Positions 49,401 to 59,887 of a stretch of 64,000 nt of DNA are shown here, in pieces. The notes under the pieces are model-generated. The model saw nothing but the letters and a program-made list of their open reading frames with translations, was not told where the DNA came from and searched no databases. Position 1 is the stretch's first letter; every line of letters starts with the position of its first letter. Where the stretch lies: positions 32,945,667 through 33,009,666 of the forward strand of contig NC_088780.1 of assembly GCF_958450345.1 (NCBI RefSeq), in the 5' to 3' direction. The DNA is from Calliphora vicina. Taxonomy: Eukaryota > Arthropoda > Insecta > Diptera > Calliphoridae. Position numbers and translations under genes: made by a program.

Positions 49401-52400
49401 GATCGAAAATAACTCGTCCATATACCAAAAAACCCAAATTGTGATTTATATTTTTGTGATAAAAATAAATCACTGAAAATAACAGTTATAAAATGATTTT
49501 TACTTAAATGGTTTGGTATGACCTTTATTCGTTTTTTAATGGTTTGGTGTGAGATAAACAATTCATTTGTTCTTGTTCTTAATAACTGTTACTTTCTCTT
49601 TTATTTATATACAATAACATATTATTAGTAATTTTTAACAAATTATGGAAATAATACGATAAGTTTGAAGTAATGAAGTCTGAGTAACAGAAATGAGAAT
49701 AATTATTTAAATTGTTATTAATCTTTTGATAAATTTTATATATTTAAGCGTTGATTTGCATCAAATGCATTTTTGCGATTTATTTTTCATGTTCGCAAAT
49801 AAAAGTCACAAGCTGACCTTTACGAAAAAAATAAATTATAAATTACTCAGTCAGATTATTTGTGTTTGTTTCTTTTCTGTTTCTCTCAACCCCAAACCTA
49901 AAATGTTCTCGAATAAATCACTCTCTCAGTGATATATCACAAAAAATTATTTTTAAATGGCTGCGAATGAGAATTTACCATTGAAATGAAAGTGAACCCG
50001 TTATTTTCGGTCTCTGTTCGATATATAAAACCGGTTTTCGAATAATTCGAAAAAGCTTAATTTTTAAAAACCGGTTTTCGGTTTTTGCTATCAAAAACCG
50101 GTTATTAGAATTGGGGTATAAATTAAGCTTAAATATATTTTTGTTATTAAAACTAATTAAAAAATCGTTCAATCTTTTAAAAATTAATTTAACATACATA
50201 ACTTAAATTTATTTAAGATAACTTTAAATTAATTTTTGATCAAAAATGAAACAGAAATAAAACGTTCAGTTGAAGTGGGATTAAAAGGCAAGTTGTAATA
50301 ATGGCCGTTTGAAGAACAGTGTTGTTTAAAATAATCGCTAATTATTGAAAGTAATCGCAAAAAATTTTCAATTTTGTCGAATAATTCGAAACAAAAACCC
50401 GGTTTGTCGAATAATAAACCAGTTTTAAAAAACTGGAAAATTGAAAAAAAAAAAAAAACGGTTTTTCGAATAATTTGAAAACCGGTTTGACCATATCTAG
50501 AGAAAATAACCTTTTAAACCATATATGTTTCATCAATATTGGTGGACAATATCATACTTAAAACAGTATCTCAAAAAAACGTGTGGCCTATTTATGTATA
50601 TATAAGATTATTAAGCTATTTTGTAATGGATTTGAATGAAAACAAATATCAATGATTCAATTAGGAATTAAATCTATAAAGAATGCATTCCTAACAGAAT
50701 GAATTAATGGTCAAACCTTTCCCAAAAAAGGTTGTGCAATAATAAACATGTCAGAAACTGGTAGAACTCCACAGTCGACTAACATTCTATTAACCTAAAT
50801 AGACCAATACCTAGAAAACCATTTAATATATTAACTGGACATTCTAAGCTGAAGTCTCATCTGGCTCGAATGTTTATATCAAATGCTACGATCTGTAGAG
50901 CGTGTGAAGAGCCTTCCTTGCCTTCCTTGACAACAAATTAGATTTACCCATTATTACTTTGGGTAGTACAGTTTAGTGGGAGGCGATGAGATAAAGTAGT
51001 TATAGAAAGATACTCAATGATGCCCAAAGATGCGCTTCCTTTGGCATAACTGGAGCCATCGGTAGCACAACTCAAACGGCCCTGGATATAATCTAATTGG
51101 TCAGGCTATAATTCCTTCTGAGATTTCTGATCATAGGTTAACGACTTTTAACTTCGGAGTTACACCCACAATTGTGTTTCCAAGTAGGTACGAGTGGATT
51201 GTATATGGATATCTGTTTGCTGTTTTTACTGATGGATCCAAGAAGGAATCTGGCACTGGGGCCGGCGTTTATGTAGAAAACATAGACATCAAAGTGTTAT
51301 ACAGACTACCAGACAAATGTAGCGTCTTCTAGACAGAGATCTTAGCGATCTGGAAAGCCTCGGTCTTAATAAGGGCACACGTCTCAACGGGGTCTGATGC
51401 GACAATTTATATATATAGTCAGGTATATCTTAGGGCTTTGAAATTTCACATATTACATTCTAGCTTAGTGATGGAGAGCTCTAAAAGCGTTATTGGAAAT
51501 ATATACAATCAGGTTGTGTTGGGTTGCCAGGGCTCTGTAATATACAGGGTAATGAGATAGCAGATGATAGGGAAAAACCCATATATGTCACTATTATAGG
51601 TTATAGCTAGATACGATATATGCCAGCTTCTAGGATTTATCAGGGGTTTCTTCAACGACAGTTCTCCGAGAGAATCCCGGTCTATACTTATTTTATTTCC
51701 CTCTATCATTCATTTCTTTCCTGAAGACTATCACGATGCATGCAATGAGTCTCCGATTGGATGTGTATTTAATAGTAATCTAATCTAAAAACTATGCCAT
51801 ACTTGGAATATCTTACGAAATTATATTAGAAATCACTGGGAAATTATATCGAAGGGATTATGTCTTTAACCTAGCAGACTTTTGTTTTTATATGCTTATG
51901 AATATGGGGAATATCAATTTCCTAAGTGATGCCGAATTTATTCCTTGGAGAATTCATAAACAATAAGCATTTTTACTGGAATTCAAGTTGAAAGCAAGCT
52001 TTATTCAAGCCTTGTATTATAGCCAATCAATTGAATTACAGTTGTATAACACCATATTTCAATAGCATTCTCCAGTAAAAAGGTTTTTGTTTGAAAAAAA
52101 TTAAATTTTTTCAAGTATTTTTCAAGTTAAAAACATAATTACATTTGCATGCTTACATTCAATTTGGATTAGATTTGAGTTAATAAAAATTTAACCATTC
52201 AAAGGGTGAATGAATTTTATTATGAATTCATTCAGCAATACATTTTTATATACATTTAATAAAAGATTTAATAGGTCCGACACATGAATGAAATAAACAA
52301 GATTGCGCCATCGACAATTCCGTTATTTTAGTGTACTCCTTTAATCTTTTTTCGTGACGTCAACAGTGACCTTTTTCTTATGTTTTGAATGTAAAATACT

Positions 52401-55400
52401 TACTTTTTATATGAAATTTCAAAACAAATAGTGAAAAATAAATAAAAAAATGTATTAAAAATTAAAATGTGGTGTGCAGTCAAAAATTGCAATAATAATA
52501 ATAATAACTAGGATCGCCCGGTGGACGAAATTCGACCACTTTTAAACACTTTTTACCACTTTTATGGAAAGAATTTAAAAAAAATTATGTTCTGCAAATC
52601 TAGAGAAAATAACCTTTTAAACCATATATGTTTCATCAATATTTGTGGACAATAACATACTTAAAAGTGTACCACAAAAAAACGTGTGGCCTATTTATAT
52701 ATAAGATAATAATAAAAAATCAAAATCGTGAACTAAAATATAGCAAAAATATTGAAAATTAATGAAGTAAAATATGTCTAATAACATAAAACCTAAAATA
52801 CATTTTATTTTATTAAACATAAATAACTTTTAAACATAATTATTGACTTTTCCATTATAAATCACATACACTTTTCATACAATCAGTTTAGGTCAATGTT
52901 GACGTCACTGAGCTTAAGAGAATTTTTTTAAGAGAGCGATGGCGCGATCTTGTTTATTTCATTCATGGGTCCGACAAGTACGTAAGTATTAAGTCGGCTC
53001 GAAAAGTAATTTTTTTTTTTAAATTTTGCTCACAAAGAGAAAACTGTTAGGTTGTGATAACAGTATTTGTTGCTATCTAATGATTCAAACTAAATGACCG
53101 AATTTTTTATTGGGGCTGCTGACAAATTTTAGTTGAGGTGACAAAAAATCGGTCTTTTTCAACTGACTTTCTATTGCTGTAATCGAAAAAATCTATGGTT
53201 AAAATCGAAAAATTTGAGAAGAAAACTTATTAAGAAATTCCCGAAATTTCTCTAATTGTTACCAACACTTTTGCTGGGTTGTTACCACTGTTGATTTAGT
53301 TATTTCTATACAGACTAGCTTTATAATCAATCATGAATCAAATGTTGCAATTTTGATTTCTTTCAGCTTGTCAACACTTTGCAGCTAAGTGTGCACAATT
53401 GTTGCAAAAACTTGTAGTGAACGTCTGTAATTAGCAGACAACTGGTTGATGTACTATGTATTTCTTGTCTTTGAAAGTATAAATCTTGTGTTAGTGTGCT
53501 TTTGAATTTGATTGGCTTTGATTTGGTAACAATTGTCTTTAAATTATAAAATATACTTAAAAAACTACTTTCTGTAAAGAGTATTTCCTTTTGCACAGCA
53601 ATCTATTTCAAGTTCACTCCACGGGCTTGTCAAGAATTTTTACAAATATATTTATTAGATATTTAGTTAATCATTTAGTTTAAAATCTTTTGGAAATAAC
53701 AAACTTTAAATAGTAAAGGAATTTGCAAAGACAAGTCTATTTCTTATGAAAGCTCAATAACGACTGATTTATCTTTTGGAGTTAACAAAAAACACGAATG
53801 ATCGCTTTTGTTTGCCTCCATTTCATTGAATATTTTTGTTTGTGGTTTTTAGTTATAGTAACTAAAAAGATTTAAAACCTAGCATAAAAATGTATAGTTT
53901 CCATATTAAGGATTTTCTCAAAGATTTCAACAGTATTATGTAACACAATTTAGGGTCTAATATTTCCAAAGTGTGCTAAAGTGTTTTACAAAATAAGGGA
54001 CTTAATAGTAATAAAGCATTTTCTCTATGTTACTTTACTAAATTTCATTTATACTATTATTTATTTATAATTACCTGGCTTAACATTAATACCGCAATCA
54101 ATGACCACTGCACCTGGCTTAATCCATGATCCTTTAACCATTTCTGGTACACCAATACCCACAACTAAAATATCAGCAGTGCGGCACTAAAAATATATTC
54201 AATAAATAAAAATTTAAAAAAAAAATCCTCCACCTCCTACAGCTACTTACAATATCATCAATATTCTTGGTCTTCGAATGACAAACAGTCACAGTAGCAT
54301 GATGCCATTTCAAGAGTTCAGCAGCCGGTGTACCCACAATTTTACTGCGTCCCAAAACTACAGCATTGGCGCCAGCAATTTGCACACCCGAACGTTTGAT
54401 CAACTCAATACAACCCCAAGGAGTACAGGGCATAAAACCGCCCAAATCACCGATCGATACACGACCCTCATTCATGGTATGCAAACCGTCAACATCTTTT
54501 TCGGGACAAACGGCATCGGTTACTTTGTGTGAATCGATTTTGTTCTCACAATCCAAAGGCATTTGCACAATGATGCCATGTACATTGGGATCATTGTTGA
54601 GGAAGTTGATCTAGGGGTGAATAGAAAAGATAAGAACAATAAAATTATTAACAAAAAGAATTTGAGAGAAAATATGTAGAATTTTAAAAATTGTAACAAT
54701 TCTAATTTACACAACAATTTAAATAGTCACTCGCTTTTAATACACACACTTTATAATTTACAAGAATACACTGGTAATACAATTGATGTTAATTCTAACA
54801 GCGCCTAAGTTATACTCTGACTTACTCACAACTCGCTGTTACTATTTGAATACACAGCGGAATCTTCTAGAAGTATCATGCATGAATAATCTAACGAAAA
54901 TACAAATCATAGATATATCAAACTTCAAATGACTACGTTTACCGCTTTCCCACAGTCTTAAATGTTCACTGCACACTTTACACACAATGTTTGGAATCCA
55001 CGGCTAATTCAGGGCCTTAATCTCCATTTTAAAGTAACTGAAAGACATGTTTTTCTTTATTTATTGATCTGTGATATTCATGAACTTTGAATAATAAAAC
55101 TTCAAATTATTCAATTAATCATGAATAATCAATAACCAATTCTGACTGGGGCAATACTTTTTTCTTTTGACTTCAAAACATTCTTCTCTTCAGCTCTTAC
55201 AAATTTACAACACCTATTTGCAATATAGTTTACTATCAAATCATAATTTCATATATTTCGTTAAAGAAGATTTTAGTATTAAATGCATTGATGTGCTAAA
55301 TAAAAGAAATACTGCCAGCCATTCCAATTCCGTACATTTCGCCAAAAAAAATAAAGCCAAACATAGGGACAGTTAATCTACATAAACACTAGAGTGCTCC

Positions 55401-57025
55401 AAAAAAATAAAGTTGCGAATTTTGACCGCCCCCCCCCCTCTAGAATTATTCAATGTATTGTAGAAACACGTTGTGTAAAATATTAGGATGATAGGATAAC
55501 GATAACTTGTGCCGCAACGACAAGTATTTACAATAACAGCACAAAAATGAAAATTAACAATTAATAGCACTTGAGGTCCAAATTACCCTGAACTTTTAAA
55601 ATCACGAAAAACACAATCATTTTGACCCCAAGTGCTCTTAAGGGTTAATTTCCATTTTTGTGCTGTTATTGTAAATACTAGACTTCATGTTATATTTTTC
55701 TTAAATTTCATCAAAATCGGCCCAAAAATATATAACATTAACATCTACAATACATAGAACAATTCTAGAGGTGGAAGGCCTGTATCAAAAAAAATTTTTT
55801 CGTCCATACAATCTTGAGACACTCTAATAAACACGCATATAATGCCAAATAGATTAAGCTCACTTTGTAAATTGTTTCATATATTAATATTAATGAACTT
55901 GAATAAATCTTCTTAAAAAAACACAACATTGAACAAAAAACAAGTAAGAGAGCTATATTCAACTGTTCCGAATCTTATATAACCTTCACCAAATTATACT
56001 TCAAAATAAAAATTTTAAATATTTTAGGTAAACAAAATTTTTTTTTTTCCAAAGTTGTTTTTTTTATTTTTTTTTAAAAAATTTTTTCCATTTAAAAAAA
56101 AAATTTAAATTTTAAATTTTTTTATATTTAGCAAAAAAAAACTTTTGGTGAAAAAAGAAATTCGGGTTAAAAAATATTTTTTTCGATTTTGTAGGTCGAA
56201 ATTAATATGGTCGCGACCTTTGCAACGACGCGTCGGGTTAATAAATATTTTTTTCTGATTTTTACCCATTGTAGGTCCAACTTACTATGGTCTTATATAC
56301 GTCTTTGCAAAGGTCTTTGAAATATCTATCATTAGATATCCATATTGTCTATATTAATGACTTAGTAATCCAGATATAGTTGGTCAAAAATCGAGGTTGT
56401 CCTTCGGAAAGTTGATTTCAACAGACAGACAGACGGACATGGCTTAATCGACTCCGCTATCTATAAGGGTCGGAGAATTATATTGTGGAAATTACAAACT
56501 TCTCACGAAGTGTATAATAAAACAAATTATTCTACTTTATCAATTCTCCAACTAGTGTTTTATGTAGTTAAACTATTTAGACAAAATTTAAACACATAAC
56601 AATCAAAACTATACATTTATTTTCACCTTAATTTGTCTTAAAATTCTCTTGCTTAACACACAATCAAAACTTATGTAATTCACACTTACCTTATCTAACA
56701 ATTCTAATTCTGTGGCAGTCCTTGGCAATTTAACATGTTCCACAGCGATGCCAATTTCATTGGCAGCTTTAATTTTCATGCGTATATAAACATTGGAATC
56801 CTCACGACCACCGACTTGGACAATTCGTAAACCGGGAGCAAAATCTGGTAAATTATTTTTCCATTCTGACACCTGTTGCTTTAACGATTCACGTATTTCA
56901 CTAACAAAAAAAAAATTAAACAAAATTTTAAAAAAATTTTAAAAAAATTCCATTTAACATTTATTTATTTTTTTGATAACTCACTTGGCCACTTGTGTAC
57001 CTGAAATTAGTTTGGCCTCAGACAT
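43493..57025 (-). CDS. pug: C1-tetrahydrofolate synthase, cytosolic (9 coding exons)
   Basis: Trifunctional one-carbon enzyme: methylene-THF dehydrogenase, methenyl-THF cyclohydrolase and 10-formyl-THF synthetase. Coding exons in transcript order: 57025-56985, 56900-56690, 54610-54251, 54186-54075, 48745-48520, 48450-48277, 47813-46662, 44085-43800, 43735-43493. All phases match, giving 934 residues, close to the 935 of human MTHFD1. The start MSEAKLISG has no presequence, so it is cytosolic. The dehydrogenase/cyclohydrolase part has Tyr52 and Lys56 in VYIRMKIKAA, PEKDVDGLHTMNEGR, and VLGRSKIVGTPAAELL for NADP. The synthetase part has the P-loop TPTPLGEGKST (about 377-387) across the exon 6/7 junction and GPTFGIKGGAAGGGYAQVIP. 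Exon 7 alone encodes 384 residues. The 5.3 kb intron 48746-54074 and the 5' introns are packed with repeats. pug is the Drosophila orthologue name. Confidence 0.96.
44705..45335 (-). repeat. Dispersed repeat family II, copy 4 (inverted)
   Basis: The reverse complement of copies 2 and 3: agagagctatattcagctgt at one end and ctcatggtgaagggtatt at the other, with gttgatttcaacatacagac in the middle. It lies inside the C1-THF synthase intron 44086-46661. Confidence 0.75.
45830..46260 (+). pseudogene. Tc1-type transposase 3' remnant
   Basis: The frame at 45947 onward reads FQQDNDPKHTSWVVTEWL and CPTQSPDLNPIEN, the second Asp and the Glu region of a DD34E transposase, and then breaks at a stop where the usual LW follows. 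Downstream similarity is in other frames. It differs from the element at 57345. It is dead and lies in a C1-THF synthase intron. Confidence 0.85.
49990..50500. repeat. AACCGGTT-rich repeat, second locus
   Basis: Perfect AACCGGTT octamers lie at 50029, 50069, 50096 and 50480, within degenerate ttcgaataattcgaaa/aaaccggttttcgg sequence like that at 12100. A PIF-like MITE end (gttgtaataatggcc) lies between, near 50292. Confidence 0.6.
50497..50612 (+). repeat. 115-bp direct repeat, copy A
   Basis: It starts tctagagaaaataacctttt and continues through cgtgtggcctatttatgta. Copy B (52598-52712), in the same orientation 2.1 kb away, lies inside the P-like MITE, so copy A is probably a fragment of a related element. 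Confidence 0.8.
50820..51700 (+). pseudogene. LINE remnants, RT end and RNase H
   Basis: Forward-strand frames read VFTDGSKKESGTGAGVYVEN (near 51217) followed by a degenerate TEILAIWKA and GSDATIYI, the catalytic regions of RNase H. Upstream at 51015 are pieces like the RT thumb. At 50836-50915 there is a LTGHSKLKSHLARM...CRACEE segment that normally follows RNase H, so at least two fragments are joined here. Confidence 0.7.
52283..52967. mobile_element. P-element-like MITE, 685 bp
   Basis: The ends begin CATGAATGAAATAAACAAGA and continue with GCGCCATCG on both sides, with more inverted similarity at gtgacgtcaaca. The same 9 bases GGTCCGACA flank both ends (52274-52282, 52968-52976). Drosophila P has termini starting CATGATGAAATAACATAAG and 8-bp duplications near GTCCGGAC, so ends and target both fit the P superfamily. 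There is no transposase frame. Confidence 0.8.
52598..52712 (+). repeat. 115-bp direct repeat, copy B
   Basis: The partner of 50497-50612, inside the P-like MITE. The two differ at scattered positions and small indels. Confidence 0.8.
54690..54965 (-). repeat. Diverged LTR relic
   Basis: tttaaatagtcactc, actttataatttacaagaat and attgatgttaattc follow in the same order as in the 13183 LTR (13300-13430 there). No TG/CA ends or target duplication remain. It lies in the C1-THF synthase intron between exons 2 and 3. Confidence 0.55.
55390..55832. mobile_element. Foldback MITE candidate, about 440 bp
   Basis: Nested inverted arms: cctctagaattattcaatg (55436) against its inverse near 55772, and tttacaataacagcacaaaa (55528) against its inverse near 55670. 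The outer ends resemble agagtgctccaa and agagtgtctcaa. A run of about ten C lies at 55428-55438. No family could be assigned. Confidence 0.55.
55935..56520 (-). repeat. Dispersed repeat family II, copy 5 (inverted)
   Basis: The inverse of copies 1-3, with agagagctatattcaactgt at the left and cttctcacgaagtgtataat at the right. Its core gttgatttcaacagacagac plus agacggac holds three GACA-type units. Confidence 0.75.
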
Positions 57026-57344
57026 ATTTTCGTCAACAGAAGAAAAATCAACAACACTATTTGAAAAAACACACAAAATTAAATAAGATTATTATTTTGA
57101 AAATGATATGCAATATATATTTTTTTTAAATAAGAAATATCACTCTAACCGTTACCCACCAAATGCAACTGAAGATTAAAACATTTTTCTTAACAGTTGT
57201 CTACGAGCCCCAGTTTGAGGGGTTTGACTTAGCTTGTGTGCGGTATCATGTTTTTTAAAAAGATTATCATTTTATTTTAATATTTTTGTTTTGTTTAAGG
57301 GTCAACGAAGTTTGGAAAAATATAAAAATTGTACAATATATGTA

Positions 57345-59006
57345 CATACACATCTGCTCAAAATAATAGATACACCTAACTAGAAAAAATTTAAATGGCG
57401 GTAACATTGAAAATTTCCTCGCAAGCGTTAAGAATACATCATATTATTAAAATTTCTACCTGGCAATGTCATGTCAGTCAAAAATCTGGCAACTATTTGC
57501 TTTCATGTTGATTTTTAAAAACGAATTTATTTGAATTACAAAAAATTATTTGCTCATAAAAATAGATACACATAAGTAATTTGTAATTTGTTTATATACA
57601 ATTTTTTTTTTGTGCAATTTTTTGTTCCTATTTACGTGAAACTGTAAGTATAATTTAAATTTTAGCAACAATTTTATAAAAAATAGGACTCTTTTGAAGA
57701 AAATGGGACGAAATCATCATTGTACCGAAGATGAGAAAAAAATTGTTCAAACGATGAGAAATCAAGGAAAATCATTACGGGAAATAGCAAAGAGCATAGG
57801 AAGATCTTTACATTTTGTCCAAAATGCTTTATCTAAAAAACAAAAAAGAGAAACACGCGGTAGACCAAAGAAAACCAGTCCAGAAACAGATAGGCGGATC
57901 GTCCTTATGGTTAAAAAAGACCCTTTCATATCATCGAAAGCTATTTCTGCGGAGCTATGTAACGAAATCAGTCCACAAACAGTTCGTCGTCGTCTTTTAC
58001 AAGCTAAATTGCCGGGAAGAATTGCCAGAAAAGTGCCACTAATGCGCCAAAAAAATATCAAGACAAGATTAGAATTTGCTAAAGAGCACTTACAATGGTC
58101 CGGGTGTGAAGGCGAAAAAAATGGAGAAATATTTTATGGAGCGACGAAACAAAAATAAATTTGTTTGGAAACGACTGCCAAAGAAATGTACGCCGACCAA
58201 AAGGAAAAGAATTCCACGTTAAATTTACAAAAAAGACGGTAAAACATGGCGGGGGAAACATAATGGTTTGGGGTTGCTTTTCATGGAATGGTGTTGGTCC
58301 GATATTCCGAATAGAAGATACCATGAATGCTAGTGGGTATAGAGACATATTGGAAAACGTAATGCTTCCATATGCATCGGAAAATATGCCATTAATATGG
58401 ACATTCCAGCAGGACAACGACCCAAAACATAGTTCAAGATTAGTTAAAAACTGGTTCTTGGAGAATAACGTACCTGTTTTAAGCTGGCCCAGCCAATCCC
58501 CTGATTTAAACCCAATAGAAAACTTGTGGAGTGAATTAAAGATAAGGCTTTCGAAGGAAGTTTTCAAAAATAAAGACGATTTATGGGAGAAAACGCAAAA
58601 AATATGGTACGAGATTCCATTGGAGAAGTGTCAGAACTTGATATCCAGTATGCCCAGAAGAGTGGAGAAAGTTTTACAAAACAAAGGTGGATATACTGGA
58701 TACTAGCTTTACTTTAATAATAAACTAATTTTTTTAAGATAAAATTTATTAGCTTTTGTTTAATAAGAATTTTTAAAAATGTATCTATTATTATGAGCAC
58801 CAAATTTTTCGAAATTTAAGAAATTTAATTTACTTTATAATATTTATTATTAATTATGAAATATTTTGTTTTTGTTTTTTACTCTCCTTTTAACTATAAA
58901 TAAAAATCGACTGAATTTTTTTTATAATTTTACAATATACCATTATTTTTTTTCGTTTTTAAAAAATAAATTTTGGTGTATCTATTATTTTGAGCAGATG
59001 TGTATG
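57345..59006 (+). mobile_element. Tc1-type transposon with IR/DR ends, 1,662 bp
   Basis: The 32-bp terminal inverted repeats (57345-57376, 58975-59006) start CATACACATCTGCTC and are identical. They are flanked by TA (57343-57344, 59007-59008). About 200 bp inside each end is a second diverged copy of the repeat core (ctcataaaaatagatacac near 57553, gtatctattattatgagc near 58782), giving the two-site IR/DR layout of Tc3/Minos-type elements. It lies in the 5' intron of the C1-THF synthase gene, opposite in strand. Confidence 0.92.
57694..58706 (+). pseudogene. Tc1 (DD34E) transposase with one frameshift
   Basis: The first frame (57694-58158, 154 residues) has the N-terminal paired-like DNA-binding region (EDEKKIVQTMRNQGKSLREI), then a basic GRPKK linker and a second helix-turn-helix. 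The second frame (open from before 58161 to 58706) carries the catalytic core, with the first Asp in ILWSDETKINLFG (58129 onward), the second in QQDNDPKH and the Glu in LNPIENLW; 34 residues separate the last two. The shift lies at or near the seven-A run 58115-58121. No other break was seen, so the copy is young. It could also be an assembly error. Confidence 0.93.
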
Positions 59007-59248
59007 TATATTGGCAACAATTTATTGTTGTTTTTTTTCGTCATTTAACTGATAAGGAAGAAATGTTGGAGATTAAATAAAACCTATTATTACTAGTTTA
59101 ATGTAGAGGTAAAAAAAACGTCTTCATAAAAAACAGAATATTATTAACCAAAACAAAATTTGATAATGAAAATTGGCTAAACAAATATTTGCCTACCTTC
59201 AAAAATGTACATACATAATTTCTAACACAATATTTAGCCATTATATTG

Positions 59249-59330
59249 CACAGTGGTTTGAGATAATGTCAATTTGAAATTTATTTAAAAGATTATATAC
59301 AATAAATTTTTAGTGCAAAATATATAAAGG
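59249..59330 (+). mobile_element. Transib-like terminal fragment
   Basis: CACAGTGGTTTGAGATAATG at 59249 resembles the outer MITE end at 26150. No partner end was found. Confidence 0.4.
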
Positions 59331-59523
59331 CAAATATGTACGTTCTGTCACTTTTGCCAAAATCCAAAAAAAAAATGTTCGATATTTTTGCAAATTTAAA
59401 TTAATTTATTAAATTTTCCGAAAATCAACAAATTATGATATTAACAATGAATGAAATCATTTCTCAATATCGAGGAAAATATAAAAATGGTCGATTTATA
59501 TTTGCCTTCAAAAATAAATTAAT

Positions 59524-59625
59524 AATATGAAGGTGGGTCAATAAGTCCACGACTTTTTGAATTTCCCGAATCTTAACTGAAAGGGCAACACTGCCCCTGT
59601 CTTAGATCTCGAATATTTTTTTTTA
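59524..59625 (+). mobile_element. Mariner 5'-end fragment
   Basis: gtgggtcaataagtccacga, then ctttttgaatttcccga and cttaactgaaagggcaacac match the inverse of the 25880 end of the mariner relic and the fragment at 61512. Confidence 0.7.
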
Positions 59626-59759
59626 AGTCCAATGAAATATTAGCATATACTTCTTTAAATTAAAAAAAAACTGGAGTCTATTTTCACTTTCTTATTATTT
59701 TAAAAACTCCTTTTAGTACATCTAAATAATTAGTATAAAAATATCAACAACTAACTTAC

Positions 59760-59875
59760 CTTTATATGAGGACAAAGTTTCAATAAATTAAATTAAACAA
59801 TATGCAATAAATTAATCACTCAACTTCTTTAGAAATTTTGTTTGATGTCACTCAACTCAACTGGCAAGTTGAAAT
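59760..59875 (-). other. pug: Probable non-coding first exon of C1-THF synthase
   Basis: On the minus strand a clean donor AAAG|GTAAGT ends at 59760. The 5' UTR piece before the start codon begins at an acceptor (TTTTTCAAATAG|T, exon from 57056). Joining the two gives a 2.7 kb 5' intron containing the Tc1 element. The upstream limit is not defined by sequence. Pairing is inferred from strand and splice sites only. Confidence 0.5.
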
Positions 59876-59877
59876 TA

Positions 59878-59887
59878 GGCGGGAAAT
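59878..59887 (-). promoter_or_regulatory. Possible E2F site upstream of C1-THF synthase
   Basis: The minus strand reads ATTTCCCGCC, a match to the TTTCCCGC form of the E2F consensus, just upstream of the proposed first exon. Nucleotide-synthesis genes are common E2F targets. This rests on a single short motif. Confidence 0.3.

Larger units (their letters stand above)
48746..54074. other. 5.3 kb intron of C1-THF synthase, repeat-filled
   Basis: Between coding exons 4 and 5. It contains AACCGGTT-rich DNA, a LINE remnant, a P-like MITE and a 115-bp direct repeat pair, each listed separately. The remainder (48.8-49.9 kb and 53.0-54.0 kb) is AT-rich without recognised features. Confidence 0.6.

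Noticed and set aside
57762..58567. Minus-strand open frames of 99 and 162 codons
   Set aside because: They are antisense shadows of the Tc1 transposase.
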